Assembly (NCBI GenBank): GCA_963836085.1
Contig: CAWIHT010000001.1
Span: 1-64,000 of the forward strand
Origin: JAHEEL01 sp963836085
GTDB taxonomy: Bacteria; Actinomycetota; Acidimicrobiia; Spongiisociales; UBA5794
Direction of reading: 5' to 3'
DNA length: 64,000 bases
Shown: positions 1 to 13,488 of the stretch, in pieces
Numbering within the stretch: position 1 is the stretch's first letter
Layout: the number at the start of each line of letters is the position of its first letter
Program-made: the position numbers and the translations under genes
The notes under the pieces: generated by a model
The model's database searches: none
The model's input: only the letters and a program-made list of their open reading frames with translations
What the model was told of the DNA's origin: nothing

Positions 1-261
1 GCGCCCACCCCCGCCGAAGCGGTCGGGAGGAAGGCCGCGGCCGGGCATTTCGGCGTATCCGTCGATGACAATTGGATCTCCGTCCGCGGGCCAGATCGTG
101 ACGAAACCGCTGCCGGCCGGAGCGATGATCCCGATCTCGGTGCACATCGATGCGATCGACGCCCCGATCGCAGCATCGATTGCGTTGCCGCCCGCGTCTG
201 CAACGGCAGCACCGGCGGCTGCGGCAAGGGCTGTGGCGGAGGCGACCTGGACTCTTCGCAT
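1..261 (-). CDS. gamma-glutamyltransferase, N-terminal part (runs off window)
   Basis: Only the first 87 residues are present; the gene continues beyond the left edge. The translated stretch has the N-terminal signature of the gamma-glutamyltranspeptidase family: an AGGNAIDAAIGASIA helix (residues 24-38), a region rich in small residues where the family has its Gly-rich SGIGGGG segment (here APAGSGF), and then a short strand ending IDGYAEMPG. Members hydrolyse or transfer the gamma-glutamyl group of glutathione and related compounds, or act as acylases. The catalytic Thr that begins the small subunit lies outside the window, so activity and exact substrate cannot be judged. It begins 11 bp after the SSB-like gene and is probably co-transcribed with it. 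No classical signal peptide is evident at this start. Confidence 0.75.
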   Translation of the reverse strand, partial: MRRVQVASATALAAAAGAAVADAGGNAIDAAIGASIASMCTEIGIIAPAGSGFVTIWPADGDPIVIDGYAEMPGRGLPPDRFGGGGR

Positions 262-272
262 GAGTGAGCAGG

Positions 273-629
273 CTAGACCTCCGCTGAGCCCTCCACCATT
301 GCAGGCGGCTGATCGGAGGCGAACCCGTCCGGGTCGAGGTGCCGCTGCACGTGGAATGCGACGACTTCAAGGCGGCTGCGGCGGTTGCGGTCATCGCTCC
401 AGAATCGACGTTGGACCGCCCCGGCGACCCACACTCGGTCGCCGCGTCTCAGATCGGCGTCGTTGGCGTCGGCATCCCACAGCACCACGGGGACCACGTC
501 GATTCGACGCCGCGGCCGCTCCGACCTCGTGGTGACGAGGTAGCGCGCAAGGCTCGAGCCATTGTCGAATCTGCGGACTTCCGGCGTAGCAGCGAGACGA
601 CCGGCGAGGACAACCAGATTGAGATCCAT
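273..629 (-). CDS. single-stranded DNA-binding protein family (SSB-like)
   Basis: A 118-residue OB-fold protein. It begins MDLNLVVLAGRLAATPEVR, the usual SSB first strand (NxVxLxGRL...PExR), followed by G-SSLARYLVTT and a WDADANDADLRRGDRVWVAG stretch matching the SSB strand-turn before L45. The ATG at 629 is preceded by GAGGAGA, which decides this start over in-frame upstream codons. The C-terminus (ending EGSAEV) lacks the acidic DxxPF tail that recruits partner proteins, so it is more likely an accessory SSB than the essential replication SSB; that is inference. It lies between the TPR protein gene and the gamma-glutamyltransferase gene on the same strand. Confidence 0.8.
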   Translation of the reverse strand: MDLNLVVLAGRLAATPEVRRFDNGSSLARYLVTTRSERPRRRIDVVPVVLWDADANDADLRRGDRVWVAGAVQRRFWSDDRNRRSRLEVVAFHVQRHLDPDGFASDQPPAMVEGSAEV

Positions 630-696
630 GACATCTCCTCTCGATGCGAGGAGGCGCGGGAGACTCGACGATACGGGTCGGCTGTGACAGATTCCG

Positions 697-1548
697 CTAG
701 CTGCCCTTGGCAATCTCAGTGTCGAGTGCGTCGAGGCCGGCAAAGGACGGGTCGTTCAGCACGATCGCGTCGGCGATTCGTCGTGCCGTCGCCGTGTCTC
801 CGTTGCTGGCAGCCGCCCGCGCAGCCACGTACCACACACGAAGGTCTGCGTCGTTGGCGTTCGGTCCAACACGATCGGGACCCGTGAGGTCCCAGGCTCC
901 CTCGGCATCACCGTGCTCGAGGAGGAAGGTGCCGTAGACGACCTTGCCCTCCTTCCACACCGACGGTGAGACATCGGCCTTCTGGAGCGTGTCCCACGCT
1001 TTCGTGACATCCGCATCGCGGTTCAGAGCCCGCAGTACGTCCATCTCGATGGGGAGGTGAATCGCTTCGCCCGCCATCCGGCGATAGGCCCGCAGTTCGG
1101 AGAGCGCGGTATCCCAGTCACCGATGCGATAGGCCGAGAGCCCGAGCGTCTCGCGGATCGTGGCGTCTTGAGGCGAGAGGTTCTTCGCGATCTTCGCATG
1201 CTTGACCGCGGCGTGGTAGCGCCCGTCCGACATCGCAACAGAGGCTTCGCCAAGCGCCTCGAGGGCTGGGGCCACTCGATCCTTCGGCGTGACCCTGGTG
1301 AGAGCCTCGACGATCCAATTCGGCAGGTCGACAGCGGCGCCCTTGAGATCTCTTCGCCGCTTGGGCGGCATCGAACTCTCGCCCGGTTCATCCGTGCCCC
1401 GCGATGGTGCATGCGGCTTGGACCGTCCCCGGCCGTCCTTCTGCCTCGGCGGCTTCGACCCCTTGGAGGACCCTTTGTAGTTGCTCGAGGGCCTCTTCTT
1501 TCGGCCGGAGGATCCCTTCCCCGAGTTGCGATTTCTATTGTCTGCCAT
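697..1548 (-). CDS. TPR-repeat protein with basic low-complexity N-terminus
   Basis: 283 residues. Residues 1-65 are a low-complexity Arg/Lys/Ser/Gly tail that may be disordered or bind RNA. The rest is helical with at least two recognisable TPR-like units (around YHAAVKHAKIAKNLSPQDA and IGDWDTALSELRAYRRM) and a C-terminal unit around TATARRIADAIVLNDPSFAG. TPRs are protein-interaction scaffolds; no catalytic domain is visible, so the partner and function are unknown. The gene sits downstream of the rRNA operon on the same strand and ahead of the SSB-like gene. Confidence 0.75.
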   Translation of the reverse strand: MADNRNRNSGKGSSGRKKRPSSNYKGSSKGSKPPRQKDGRGRSKPHAPSRGTDEPGESSMPPKRRRDLKGAAVDLPNWIVEALTRVTPKDRVAPALEALGEASVAMSDGRYHAAVKHAKIAKNLSPQDATIRETLGLSAYRIGDWDTALSELRAYRRMAGEAIHLPIEMDVLRALNRDADVTKAWDTLQKADVSPSVWKEGKVVYGTFLLEHGDAEGAWDLTGPDRVGPNANDADLRVWYVAARAAASNGDTATARRIADAIVLNDPSFAGLDALDTEIAKGS

Positions 1549-1676
1549 CGAGAACCTCCGCGTCGTGCCTCCATCCTACCGGTGAGTGGTCACACCAACG
1601 ATGGAGGCGCACATCAACGGTGAACCGGATCGACGAGCGACCGTCCGGCAGATCGCTTCTCTCTCGGAAATGCAAG

Positions 1677-1706
1677 AAGGGCCGCCCCACAATGGGACGG
1701 CCCTTC
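1677..1706 (-). terminator. rRNA operon intrinsic terminator
   Basis: A GC-rich inverted repeat (AAGGGCCG arms around a CCCA/TGGG extension with a short loop) lies just past the 5S 3' end in the direction of transcription. The trailing U-tract is weak (CTTCTTGC), as is common in actinobacteria. Confidence 0.75.
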
Positions 1707-1714
1707 TCTCAAAA

Positions 1715-1829
<115 letters not shown>

Positions 1830-1842
1830 AAACAATCTGAGC

Positions 1843-1874
1843 GCTCTTTGAGCACTCCATAGCGAGTACGAGTT
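1843..1874 (-). repeat. 3' arm of the pre-23S processing stem
   Basis: This 32-nt stretch after the 23S 3' end is complementary, with a few mismatches, to the stretch at 5562-5593 before the 23S 5' end. The two arms would close a long helix around the 23S precursor, the usual RNase III substrate. Confidence 0.7.
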
Positions 1875-1892
1875 GCCGTCGCGATATTCATA

Positions 1893-5539
<3,647 letters not shown>

Positions 5540-5561
5540 AAATATTGAATACTTTGACTTT

Positions 5562-5593
5562 AACTCGTACTCGCTATGCAGTTCTCAAAGAGC
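5562..5593 (-). repeat. 5' arm of the pre-23S processing stem
   Basis: This spacer segment upstream of the 23S 5' end is the inverted counterpart of 1843-1874. The rest of the 16S-23S spacer (5540-5806) contains no tRNA-like sequence. Confidence 0.7.
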
Positions 5594-5806
5594 CGGAGGG
5601 TTCGATGCCACCGCTTTCGCGGCGTCACCGGACTCCCTCACGACTGAACAGCGTGTCCGATCCGATCCCGAGATCCGATCCTGCCGGTTCGCTTTCACCC
5701 GAAGGTGCAGCCTTCCGACCGGCCGGCGCTCATCGCCGAACCGAATAACCAATAGATTGACTAGGAACATCGAGATCATCGTGAATGATCTCTCTGCCGC
5801 TCCTTA

Positions 5807-7336
<1,530 letters not shown>

Positions 7337-7738
7337 AGATGGGAGAAAGATTGCCTGATCTCTCTGAGATCTGGAGATCGATCTCTCAAAGGTTGGCCAC
7401 GTCGGGGACGGGGGTCCCGGTTGACGTGGCCCATACTTGTACACGCTCATCCCACACTGCACCGCGAACGATGCCGAGTGGTCAAGCGCCTATTGGCTTT
7501 TGACACGCTGTTCAGTTGTCAAGGAGCCCGGATCCCTTTCTGTGCGCACGCATGCGCCCAGGTGGGGGGCCTCACAGTATAGCGCCACCGAGACTCGGCG
7601 GCGCCGATCCTCCGACCAGTTTGGTCGGCGGATTCAGTATTCAAGCATGCCCAGGATATATCGCAAACCACATCGGTGGTTTTCTTTCGGATCAGGCAGG
7701 AAATTTCCGGAAACCCTTACAGGGAGCAATCGGTCCCG
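7337..7738 (-). other. rRNA operon promoter and leader region, no gene
   Basis: No coding sequence is apparent. It holds a 9-bp-stem hairpin at 7395-7431 (GGCCACGTC paired with GACGTGGCC) in the pre-16S leader, a CTTGACAACTGAACAG leader motif near 7510-7530, a TATACT -10 candidate, and a short palindrome CCGACCA-N3-TGGTCGG at 7612-7628. The palindrome could end transcription of the upstream small membrane protein gene or bind a regulator. Confidence 0.5.
7576..7581 (-). promoter_or_regulatory. candidate -10 box of an rRNA promoter (TATACT)
   Basis: TATACT on the minus strand lies about 240 bp upstream of the 16S gene. No good -35 is found at 16-18 bp, and transcription would start in a G/C-rich run. 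It is the best single -10 match in the region but the assignment is weak. Confidence 0.35.
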
Positions 7739-7933
7739 CTACCGCTTTGCGTCGACGCGCTTCTTCAACCAGATGAAGAGCACCACGAGCGCAGCCACGA
7801 CGAGGATGCCGCCGATCGACATTGCCGCGACGACGTCGAGGAACAGGCTCAGCGCCCAGATGATCGGGAAGGCGAGGATGATGATGGAGACCACGACCAT
7901 CCAGGTCGGGAACTCGTTCTTCTGCGATGCCAT
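7739..7933 (-). CDS. small two-helix membrane protein of unknown function
   Basis: 64 residues. Two hydrophobic segments (about residues 12-32 and 37-55) end in a positively charged tail (WLKKRVDAKR), which predicts an inner-membrane protein with a cytoplasmic C-terminus. AAAGGACC sits just upstream of the ATG. It lies downstream of tyrS on the same strand and upstream of the rRNA promoter region. No family is recognised. Confidence 0.6.
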   Translation of the reverse strand: MASQKNEFPTWMVVVSIIILAFPIIWALSLFLDVVAAMSIGGILVVAALVVLFIWLKKRVDAKR

Positions 7934-7985
7934 GAGGTCCTTTCGTTTCGGAACGAGACACTAGCCGCCCTCGGATCCTGCCGAC

Positions 7986-9185
7986 CTACGCGACGGCAAT
8001 TCGAACGAAGCGCCGCTTGCCGACCTGGAGGACCACGCCGTCGAGCGACGACGCTTCGACGAACTCGGCGTCGGCCTTCTCGCCGTCGATCTTCACCGCT
8101 CCCTGCTTGATCATCCGGCGGCCTTCCGATCGTGAAGCGACGAGGCCGGCGTCGCCGAGAATGGCTGGCAGCGAAACCTCGCCGCTCTGGGCGACGTGAT
8201 GAGTGGGAATGTCCTCCGGCACCTCGTGGGTGCGGAACAGCCGGTCAAAGGCATCCTCGGCTTGCTCAGCGGCCCCGGCGTCGTGGTGGATGGTGACGAT
8301 TCTCCGGCCGAGGTCCCGCTTCGCCTCCCCCGGGTGGACCGAACCATCCTCGAGGCCTTCGACCAGTGCTTCGACGTCGGCAGGAGGCACCACCGCCGCA
8401 AGGCGATACCAGTCGGGCATCGCAGCGTCCGGAATCGACATGACCTTCCCGAACATGTCCGCCGGTTCGTCGCGAACTGAGATGTAGTTGCCGAGCGATT
8501 GGGACATCTTCTTCACGCCGTCGGTGCCGACGAGCAGCGGCACGGTCGCCACGACCTGTCCGGCCTGGCCCCGCCGTTCCTGAAGGTCTCGCCCGACAAG
8601 GAGGTTCCACAACTGGTCGGTGCCTCCGATTTCGATGTCGCATCGAATGGCAACCGAGTCCATGCCCTGCAGCAATGGGTACATGAACTCGATCATCGAG
8701 ATCGGCTCGTGGGCAACCCACCGCTTCGTGAAGTCGTCCCGGTCCATGATCCGGGCGACCGTGAATTCCGAGGTGAGTTCGAGGACATCGTGCATGTCCA
8801 TGGTCCCGAGCCATTCCGAGTTGTACCGGATCTCCAGGCGTTCGCTCAGCAACTGGGTCTTGATCACCGGGAGGAGGCGGTCGGCGTAGGCCCGTACGTC
8901 GTCGGCACTCAAACGCTTCCTCGTCGCGCTCTTCTCAGACGGGTCCCCGACCTGCGCGGTGAAGTCACCAACGATGAGCACGGCGATGTGCCCCATGTCC
9001 TGGAAGCGACGCAAGAGATCGAAGACCACGGCCCATCCCAGGGTGACGTCGGGTGCCGTTGGGTCGACGCCGAGTTTGACCCGCAGGGGCCGATCCTCTT
9101 CAAGGAGGGCGAGCAGACCGCCCTCCGGCAGGCTCACGTCAACCGACTGGGTGATGTACTCGAGTTGTTCTTGGGCTGGTTTCAT
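7986..9185 (-). CDS. tyrS: tyrosyl-tRNA synthetase with atypical signature motifs
   Basis: Class I aminoacyl-tRNA synthetase, 399 residues, charging tRNA-Tyr in the cytoplasm. The Rossmann core is clear: KLGVDPTAPD (residues 37-46), FQDMGHIAVLIVGDFTAQVG (61-80), the YPLLQG tyrosine-site segment (169-174) and GGTDQLWNLLVGRDLQ (187-202). An S4 RNA-binding domain occupies roughly residues 335-395. Two catalytic signatures deviate: the HIGH-equivalent is TLGW at 48-51 instead of the usual HLGH, and KMSKS is KMSQS at 226-230. The 4-bp overlap with mpg implies coupling. The rest of the protein is well conserved, so it is probably functional, but the changes deserve comparison with close relatives and a search for a second tyrS. 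Confidence 0.93.
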   Translation of the reverse strand: MKPAQEQLEYITQSVDVSLPEGGLLALLEEDRPLRVKLGVDPTAPDVTLGWAVVFDLLRRFQDMGHIAVLIVGDFTAQVGDPSEKSATRKRLSADDVRAYADRLLPVIKTQLLSERLEIRYNSEWLGTMDMHDVLELTSEFTVARIMDRDDFTKRWVAHEPISMIEFMYPLLQGMDSVAIRCDIEIGGTDQLWNLLVGRDLQERRGQAGQVVATVPLLVGTDGVKKMSQSLGNYISVRDEPADMFGKVMSIPDAAMPDWYRLAAVVPPADVEALVEGLEDGSVHPGEAKRDLGRRIVTIHHDAGAAEQAEDAFDRLFRTHEVPEDIPTHHVAQSGEVSLPAILGDAGLVASRSEGRRMIKQGAVKIDGEKADAEFVEASSLDGVVLQVGKRRFVRIAVA

Positions 9186-9763
9186 GTGGAGGCAAGGCTA
9201 GACCCGTCGCTGGGCCGTGCAACGAACCTCCAGGGACGATCGACCGCTTGGCTGATCCCGATGCGCGGTGTGGTCTCGACGGTGAATAGCCCAGGAGGAT
9301 CCCCGACGATCAGACGCACCGGCCCGTCGATCAGCGAAGAGGAATCGTCGTCTCCGGTGATGCCAAGCGCCGCACATACCTTGCCGGGGCCGTCGGTGAG
9401 GTGGTCGACCTTGCCGCGGCGATCTCGCATCCGCTCGATGCCGACCACCGGATGCCCGCCCCGGATGAGCACGGCGGACGCCTCCCCCTTGGGTCCGGTC
9501 ACCACGTTTGCACACCAGTGGATGCCGTATGAGCGGTAGACGTAGAGCGATCCGGCCGCCTCGTACATCGGCGTGTTGCGCGGCGTCCGTCCCCGGTATG
9601 CATGGCTCGCCGGGTCGCTCCCGCCCCCGTACGCCTCGACTTCGGTGATCACAATCTCGGTCGGATCGCCGTCGAACGCCGTGGCGAGCCGACACCCGAG
9701 CAGGCGTGGAGCAACAGACAAGACGTCGCCACCCAGGAGGCCCACAAGGTCCCGGGGCGTCAC
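9182..9763 (-). CDS. mpg: DNA-3-methyladenine glycosylase (AAG/MPG family)
   Basis: 193 residues, the usual length of bacterial AAG-type enzymes, which excise alkylated purines in base-excision repair. Visible motifs are TEVEAYGG (residues 40-47, containing the Glu of the family's ETEAY motif, likely general base Glu43), SHAYRGRTPRN (53-63) and the DNA-intercalating strand LYVYRSYGIHWCANVV (73-88). It is probably co-transcribed with tyrS, whose start overlaps its stop. It is distinct from the HhH-type AlkA/Tag glycosylases. Confidence 0.92.
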   Translation of the reverse strand: MTPRDLVGLLGGDVLSVAPRLLGCRLATAFDGDPTEIVITEVEAYGGGSDPASHAYRGRTPRNTPMYEAAGSLYVYRSYGIHWCANVVTGPKGEASAVLIRGGHPVVGIERMRDRRGKVDHLTDGPGKVCAALGITGDDDSSSLIDGPVRLIVGDPPGLFTVETTPRIGISQAVDRPWRFVARPSDGSSLAST

Positions 9764-9813
9764 CTAGTCCGCCGTGCAACCGAGCACGATGACCTGGACC
9801 TCCGGGAGACTGC

Positions 9814-12204
9814 TCACAGCTCACCGCGCAGTGTCGCACCCGCGGCCCGCTGAACGGCTTCGACGATCTGCTTGCGGATCGGTGCCACGTCGTCGTCGCT
9901 CAGCGTCCGGTCCGGGGCTCGGACGGTCAGATTGATCGCGACGCTCTTCCTGCCTTCCGGGATCGGGTCGCCCTCATACACATCGAATATCCGTCGCCGC
10001 TCGACGAGGCCTTCGTCCGTCGCGTCAATGGCGTCCAGCAGGAGACCGGCTGGCACGCTGGTGTCGACTTCGAAGGCAAGGTCGAAGACCTGGGGCGGAT
10101 AGTTCGAAGGTTCCTCGAAGCGCCAGGGTTCGCGTTCGGCAATGAGCGGACCGATCTCGATCTCCCCTGCGATGACCCGTCCCTCGATGCCGAGGCGGGC
10201 AGCGACGGCGGGATGGATCTCGCCAACGGTGCCGACCACGACACCGTCCGCCACGATCTCGGCGGCCCGTCCGGGGTGGAATGGCGCCTTCGAGGTGGCT
10301 CCGATCTCGGCTCCGGCGAACTCTGACGCCTTCTCAATCACGGCCCACAGGCCGGTGGCGTCGTAGACGTCGTAGCCGTTTGTCTCGCCTTCCCAGTTGC
10401 CGGTGGGCTTCCCCGCGGCCACGAAACCGAGACGGTCGGGTTGTGACGGCAGCACCTCATCATTCGGCAGGAAGACCTTGCCGATCTCGAAGAGGCGTAC
10501 GTCATCGACCCGCTTGGCGAGATTGGCGGCGGCAGCCTTGAGGAGTCCCGGCAGCATCGTGGTTCGCATGACGCCGTCCTCATCGCGCAGGGGATTCACG
10601 ACGTCTATTCCGACGCGGGCCGGGTCATCGTCCGGCAGTCCGAGAGCGTCCAGATCGGCTGCGCCGATGAACGAGAAACTCATGATCTCGTGGTATCCGG
10701 CTCCCACCATGAGCGACCGCATCGCTCGAAGGCGGCGATCCTGCTCGGGCAAGCCCATGCCGTCACCGAAGCGGATACGAGCCGGTATGTTGTCGTACCC
10801 GTAGAGTCGAGCCACTTCCTCGATGAGATCGATGGGACGGTTGACATCCGGTCGGCGCGTCGGCACATCGACCACCAGAGGGTCACTGCCGCTGGCGCCA
10901 AATCCGAGGCGACGGAGCAATCCACCGGCCGCCTCGCTCTCGAGGCGGATACCGAGCACGCGTTCCACTTCGTCCATCGAAAGGTCGATGATCTTCTGCC
11001 CGGGTCGTGCCGGGTACTCGTCGACGAGGCCTCCGATGGTGCCCCCGGCCGTCTCGACGAGCAGTTGGGCGACGCGGTCGGCGGCGAAGCGGCAGAACTC
11101 GGGGTCCATGCCGCGTTCGAACCGTGCAGACGCCTCCGACCGAAGGCCGAGACGTTTCGATGTCAGCAGAATGCTCGGCGGATCCCAGTAGGCGGCCTCC
11201 ACGAGCACGTTCTTCGTCTCATCGACCACCTCGGTCGAGGCACCGCCCATCACGCCGGCGATCGCCACCGGCTTCGTCGCGTCGGCGACGACGATGTCCG
11301 ATGCGATCAGCGAACGTTCGGCTTCGTCCAACGTGGTAATCGGCTCACATTCGGATGCTCGCCGAACGACGACCGTGTCGCCGAGACGGTCTGAGTCGAA
11401 AGCATGCGTTGGGTGCCCGAACTCGATCATGGCGTAGTTGCTGGCGTCGACCACGTTGCTGATCGGGCGTACGCCGGCCGCGGCAAGGCGCGCACGGATC
11501 TGGTGTGGTGAGGAGCCGAGCGTGATGTCGTGTACCTCTCTGCCGACGAATCTCGGGCATGCCACATCGTCCTGAATCGTTACCGAAGTGGCCGCATCGC
11601 TGACCGGGTAGTCGAGATCGGGTTCCACGAGTGGCAGGTCGTACCGTGCGGCGAGTTCGCGGGCCAGTCCGTAGACCGACATGCAGTCCGGCCGGTTCGG
11701 GGTGATGGTCACCTCGAAGATGACGTCGTCCTGCGGGAGCAGGAGTCGGAAGTCCTCGCCGATTCGGTCGGCCGCCTCCGGGTAGTCATGGTCGAGCACC
11801 ATGATGCCCGAAGCGTCCTCCCCTATCTCAAGTTCGGATTCCGAGCAGATCATCCCGTTTGAGGTCACGCCGCGAATGTCGCGTTGGGTGATCTTGAAGT
11901 CTCCCTGCAGGACGGCACCCGGCTTCGCGACCGGGACGACGGCCCCGGCTTCGAAGTTCCAGGCACCGCAGATGATGTCGAGAACTTCGTCGCCCACATC
12001 GACCGTGGTGACACGAACCTTGTCCGCATTTGGATGCGCATCAACTGTGAGCACCCGGCCGATGACCACGCCTTCGAATCGATGCTCGACCGGCTCCCAG
12101 CCTTCGACTTCGTGGCCGAGGTTCTCGAGATCCTCAGTTATCCGCTCCGGGTCCCTCGAAGGAAGGTCGACGAACTCGCTCAGCCAATCCAGTGTGAACT
12201 TCAT
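9814..12204 (-). CDS. pheT: phenylalanyl-tRNA synthetase beta subunit
   Basis: 796 residues, full length. The domains in order are an N-terminal half-core, an EMAP-type tRNA-binding OB fold (about 40-150, with AHPNADKVRV), the B3/B4 editing domain (about 210-390), the B5 DNA-binding-like domain (about 410-480), the catalytic-like core, and a C-terminal FDX-ACB anticodon-binding domain (about 705-796). It pairs with PheS as an (alpha-beta)2 enzyme. Its start overlaps the pheS stop by 4 bp, so the two subunits are translationally coupled and share the pheS leader control. Confidence 0.97.
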   Translation of the reverse strand: MKFTLDWLSEFVDLPSRDPERITEDLENLGHEVEGWEPVEHRFEGVVIGRVLTVDAHPNADKVRVTTVDVGDEVLDIICGAWNFEAGAVVPVAKPGAVLQGDFKITQRDIRGVTSNGMICSESELEIGEDASGIMVLDHDYPEAADRIGEDFRLLLPQDDVIFEVTITPNRPDCMSVYGLARELAARYDLPLVEPDLDYPVSDAATSVTIQDDVACPRFVGREVHDITLGSSPHQIRARLAAAGVRPISNVVDASNYAMIEFGHPTHAFDSDRLGDTVVVRRASECEPITTLDEAERSLIASDIVVADATKPVAIAGVMGGASTEVVDETKNVLVEAAYWDPPSILLTSKRLGLRSEASARFERGMDPEFCRFAADRVAQLLVETAGGTIGGLVDEYPARPGQKIIDLSMDEVERVLGIRLESEAAGGLLRRLGFGASGSDPLVVDVPTRRPDVNRPIDLIEEVARLYGYDNIPARIRFGDGMGLPEQDRRLRAMRSLMVGAGYHEIMSFSFIGAADLDALGLPDDDPARVGIDVVNPLRDEDGVMRTTMLPGLLKAAAANLAKRVDDVRLFEIGKVFLPNDEVLPSQPDRLGFVAAGKPTGNWEGETNGYDVYDATGLWAVIEKASEFAGAEIGATSKAPFHPGRAAEIVADGVVVGTVGEIHPAVAARLGIEGRVIAGEIEIGPLIAEREPWRFEEPSNYPPQVFDLAFEVDTSVPAGLLLDAIDATDEGLVERRRIFDVYEGDPIPEGRKSVAINLTVRAPDRTLSDDDVAPIRKQIVEAVQRAAGATLRGEL

Positions 12205-13238
12205 CGGTACTGCTCCAGGATTCGCTGATCGGGGTCAAAGAGGTGGCGGAGATCGGTGACGCCGTGGCGGACCATTGCGAGGCGGTCAGCGCCCATGCCG
12301 AAGGCGAACCCGGTAACTTCGCTCGGGTCGTAGCCAACGGCCTCGAACACGGCCGGGTTCACCATCCCACACCCCAGCAACTCCATCCAGCGCCCATTGG
12401 TGAAGACATGCATCTCCGCAGATGGTTCCGTGAACGGGAAGTAGTGGGGGATGAACTTCACCCGTGTGTCGGGGCCGAGGAATTCGTGAGCGAAGTGCGC
12501 GAGCGCACCTTTGAGGTCACCGAAGGTGATGTCCTTGTCGACGGCAAGGCCTTCGATCTGGTGGAACACCGGGGAGTGCGTCGGATCCAGTTGGTCACGG
12601 CGGAACACCCGGCCGGGTACCACGAGATAGACCGGTGGGTCATGTTGCTCCATGTACCTGGCCTGCATCGGCGACGTGTGGGTCCGGAGCAGAACGCCCT
12701 CGGGATCGTCGCCGTAGTCGAGGTAGAGTGTGTCGCTCTCGAACCGTGACGGATGAGCTTTCCCGAAGTTCAACGCCGTGAAGTTGTAGAACTCGGTCTC
12801 CGCCTCAGGCCCGGTTGCAGCGGTGTATCCCATGGCTACGAAGATATCGACGATCTCGTCCATGACCTGCTGGATCACGTGCGTTGTACCGCGCGCTGGA
12901 GCACGTCCGGGGAGCGTCACGTCGACCCGGTCGGACGCGAGGGCATCTGCCGCTTCCGCCGCTTCCAGCACTGATCGGCGGGACGCGAGGAGCGCGTCCA
13001 CTTCGACGGCCACGTCGTTGATTGCTCGTCCGAGCTCTCGTCGCTGTTCGGCCGGAACGCTCCCGAGCGACCGTCGGCCTGCCGCAATCGGCGAGCGTTT
13101 GCCCGTGAGTTCGGCCGCGAGTTCGTCCAATGCTTCCACCGAGTCAGTCTGTTCGATGAGCGCGGGGGCGTCGGCCCGTAGGCGATCGAGTGTTTCTTGG
13201 GTATCCATTGGCTCCGAGAGGTTAGTGGTGGGTTCCAC
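12201..13238 (-). CDS. pheS: phenylalanyl-tRNA synthetase alpha subunit
   Basis: Class II synthetase catalytic subunit that activates Phe and transfers it to tRNA-Phe. The N-terminal coiled coil (LRADAPALIEQTD...) is followed by the catalytic core, with motif 2 around FRRDQLDPTHSPVFHQIEG and motif 3 around GFAFGMGADRLAMVRHG. The start is uncertain. A GTG at 13238 has AGGAGCAGGAG at good spacing and gives 345 residues; the ATG at 13208 gives 335 residues and fits homologues better at the N-terminus but has only GGAG three bases away. Upstream lie a Phe-rich leader peptide and an attenuator hairpin. Confidence 0.95.
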   Translation of the reverse strand: MEPTTNLSEPMDTQETLDRLRADAPALIEQTDSVEALDELAAELTGKRSPIAAGRRSLGSVPAEQRRELGRAINDVAVEVDALLASRRSVLEAAEAADALASDRVDVTLPGRAPARGTTHVIQQVMDEIVDIFVAMGYTAATGPEAETEFYNFTALNFGKAHPSRFESDTLYLDYGDDPEGVLLRTHTSPMQARYMEQHDPPVYLVVPGRVFRRDQLDPTHSPVFHQIEGLAVDKDITFGDLKGALAHFAHEFLGPDTRVKFIPHYFPFTEPSAEMHVFTNGRWMELLGCGMVNPAVFEAVGYDPSEVTGFAFGMGADRLAMVRHGVTDLRHLFDPDQRILEQYR

Positions 13239-13284
13239 GGCTCCTGCTCCTGTGTGTGGGCGGGTACGGTCCGGACGCGAGAAC

Positions 13285-13305
13285 GCCCGGAACCAGGTCC
13301 CGGGC
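13285..13305 (-). terminator. candidate transcription attenuator of pheST
   Basis: GCCCGGGA pairs with TTCCGGGC around a 5-nt loop (8 bp including one G-U). It is followed by GTTCTC, a weak U-tract. It lies after the leader-peptide stop codon and before the pheS ribosome-binding site. Its 5' arm can alternatively pair with the G/C-rich segment at 13341-13359 inside the leader ORF. Confidence 0.5.
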
Positions 13306-13325
13306 ATTGGCGTGTACGGTGGTGT

Positions 13326-13394
13326 TCAGCCGTGTCCGTTCGCCCGGGCCGGGGGACCCGTAAACGCGAATCGGAATCGACGCATCGGTTTCAT
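13326..13394 (-). CDS. candidate phenylalanine-rich leader peptide of pheST
   Basis: A 22-codon ORF on the pheST strand, beginning MKPMRRFRFAFTGPPARAN, with three Phe codons within five residues (TTC CGA TTC GCG TTT). It ends 20 bp before a G/C-rich hairpin that precedes pheS. The layout matches amino-acid-responsive attenuation as in the E. coli pheM-pheST leader: a ribosome stalled at the Phe codons would free 13341-13359 to pair with the hairpin's 5' arm. No strong Shine-Dalgarno precedes either ATG (13394 or 13385), which is the main weakness. Confidence 0.45.
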   Translation of the reverse strand: MKPMRRFRFAFTGPPARANGHG

Positions 13395-13488
13395 CGCCAG
13401 GAGCGTAGAGCACTCGCAGCGTTGCGCAAGATCCCGCACCCTTCGCCCCCATCGGCTGATGCCGCCGGCCTGTGTAGAGTCCGACGCC

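Noticed and set aside
5540..5806. tRNA gene in the 16S-23S spacer
   Set aside because: No TTC-loop or acceptor pairing found; the spacer is explained by pre-rRNA processing stems.
7612..7628. Palindrome as the main rRNA terminator or operator
   Set aside because: Seven-base arms with no U-tract and no second copy; it could equally be a chance palindrome, so it is only mentioned within the leader region.
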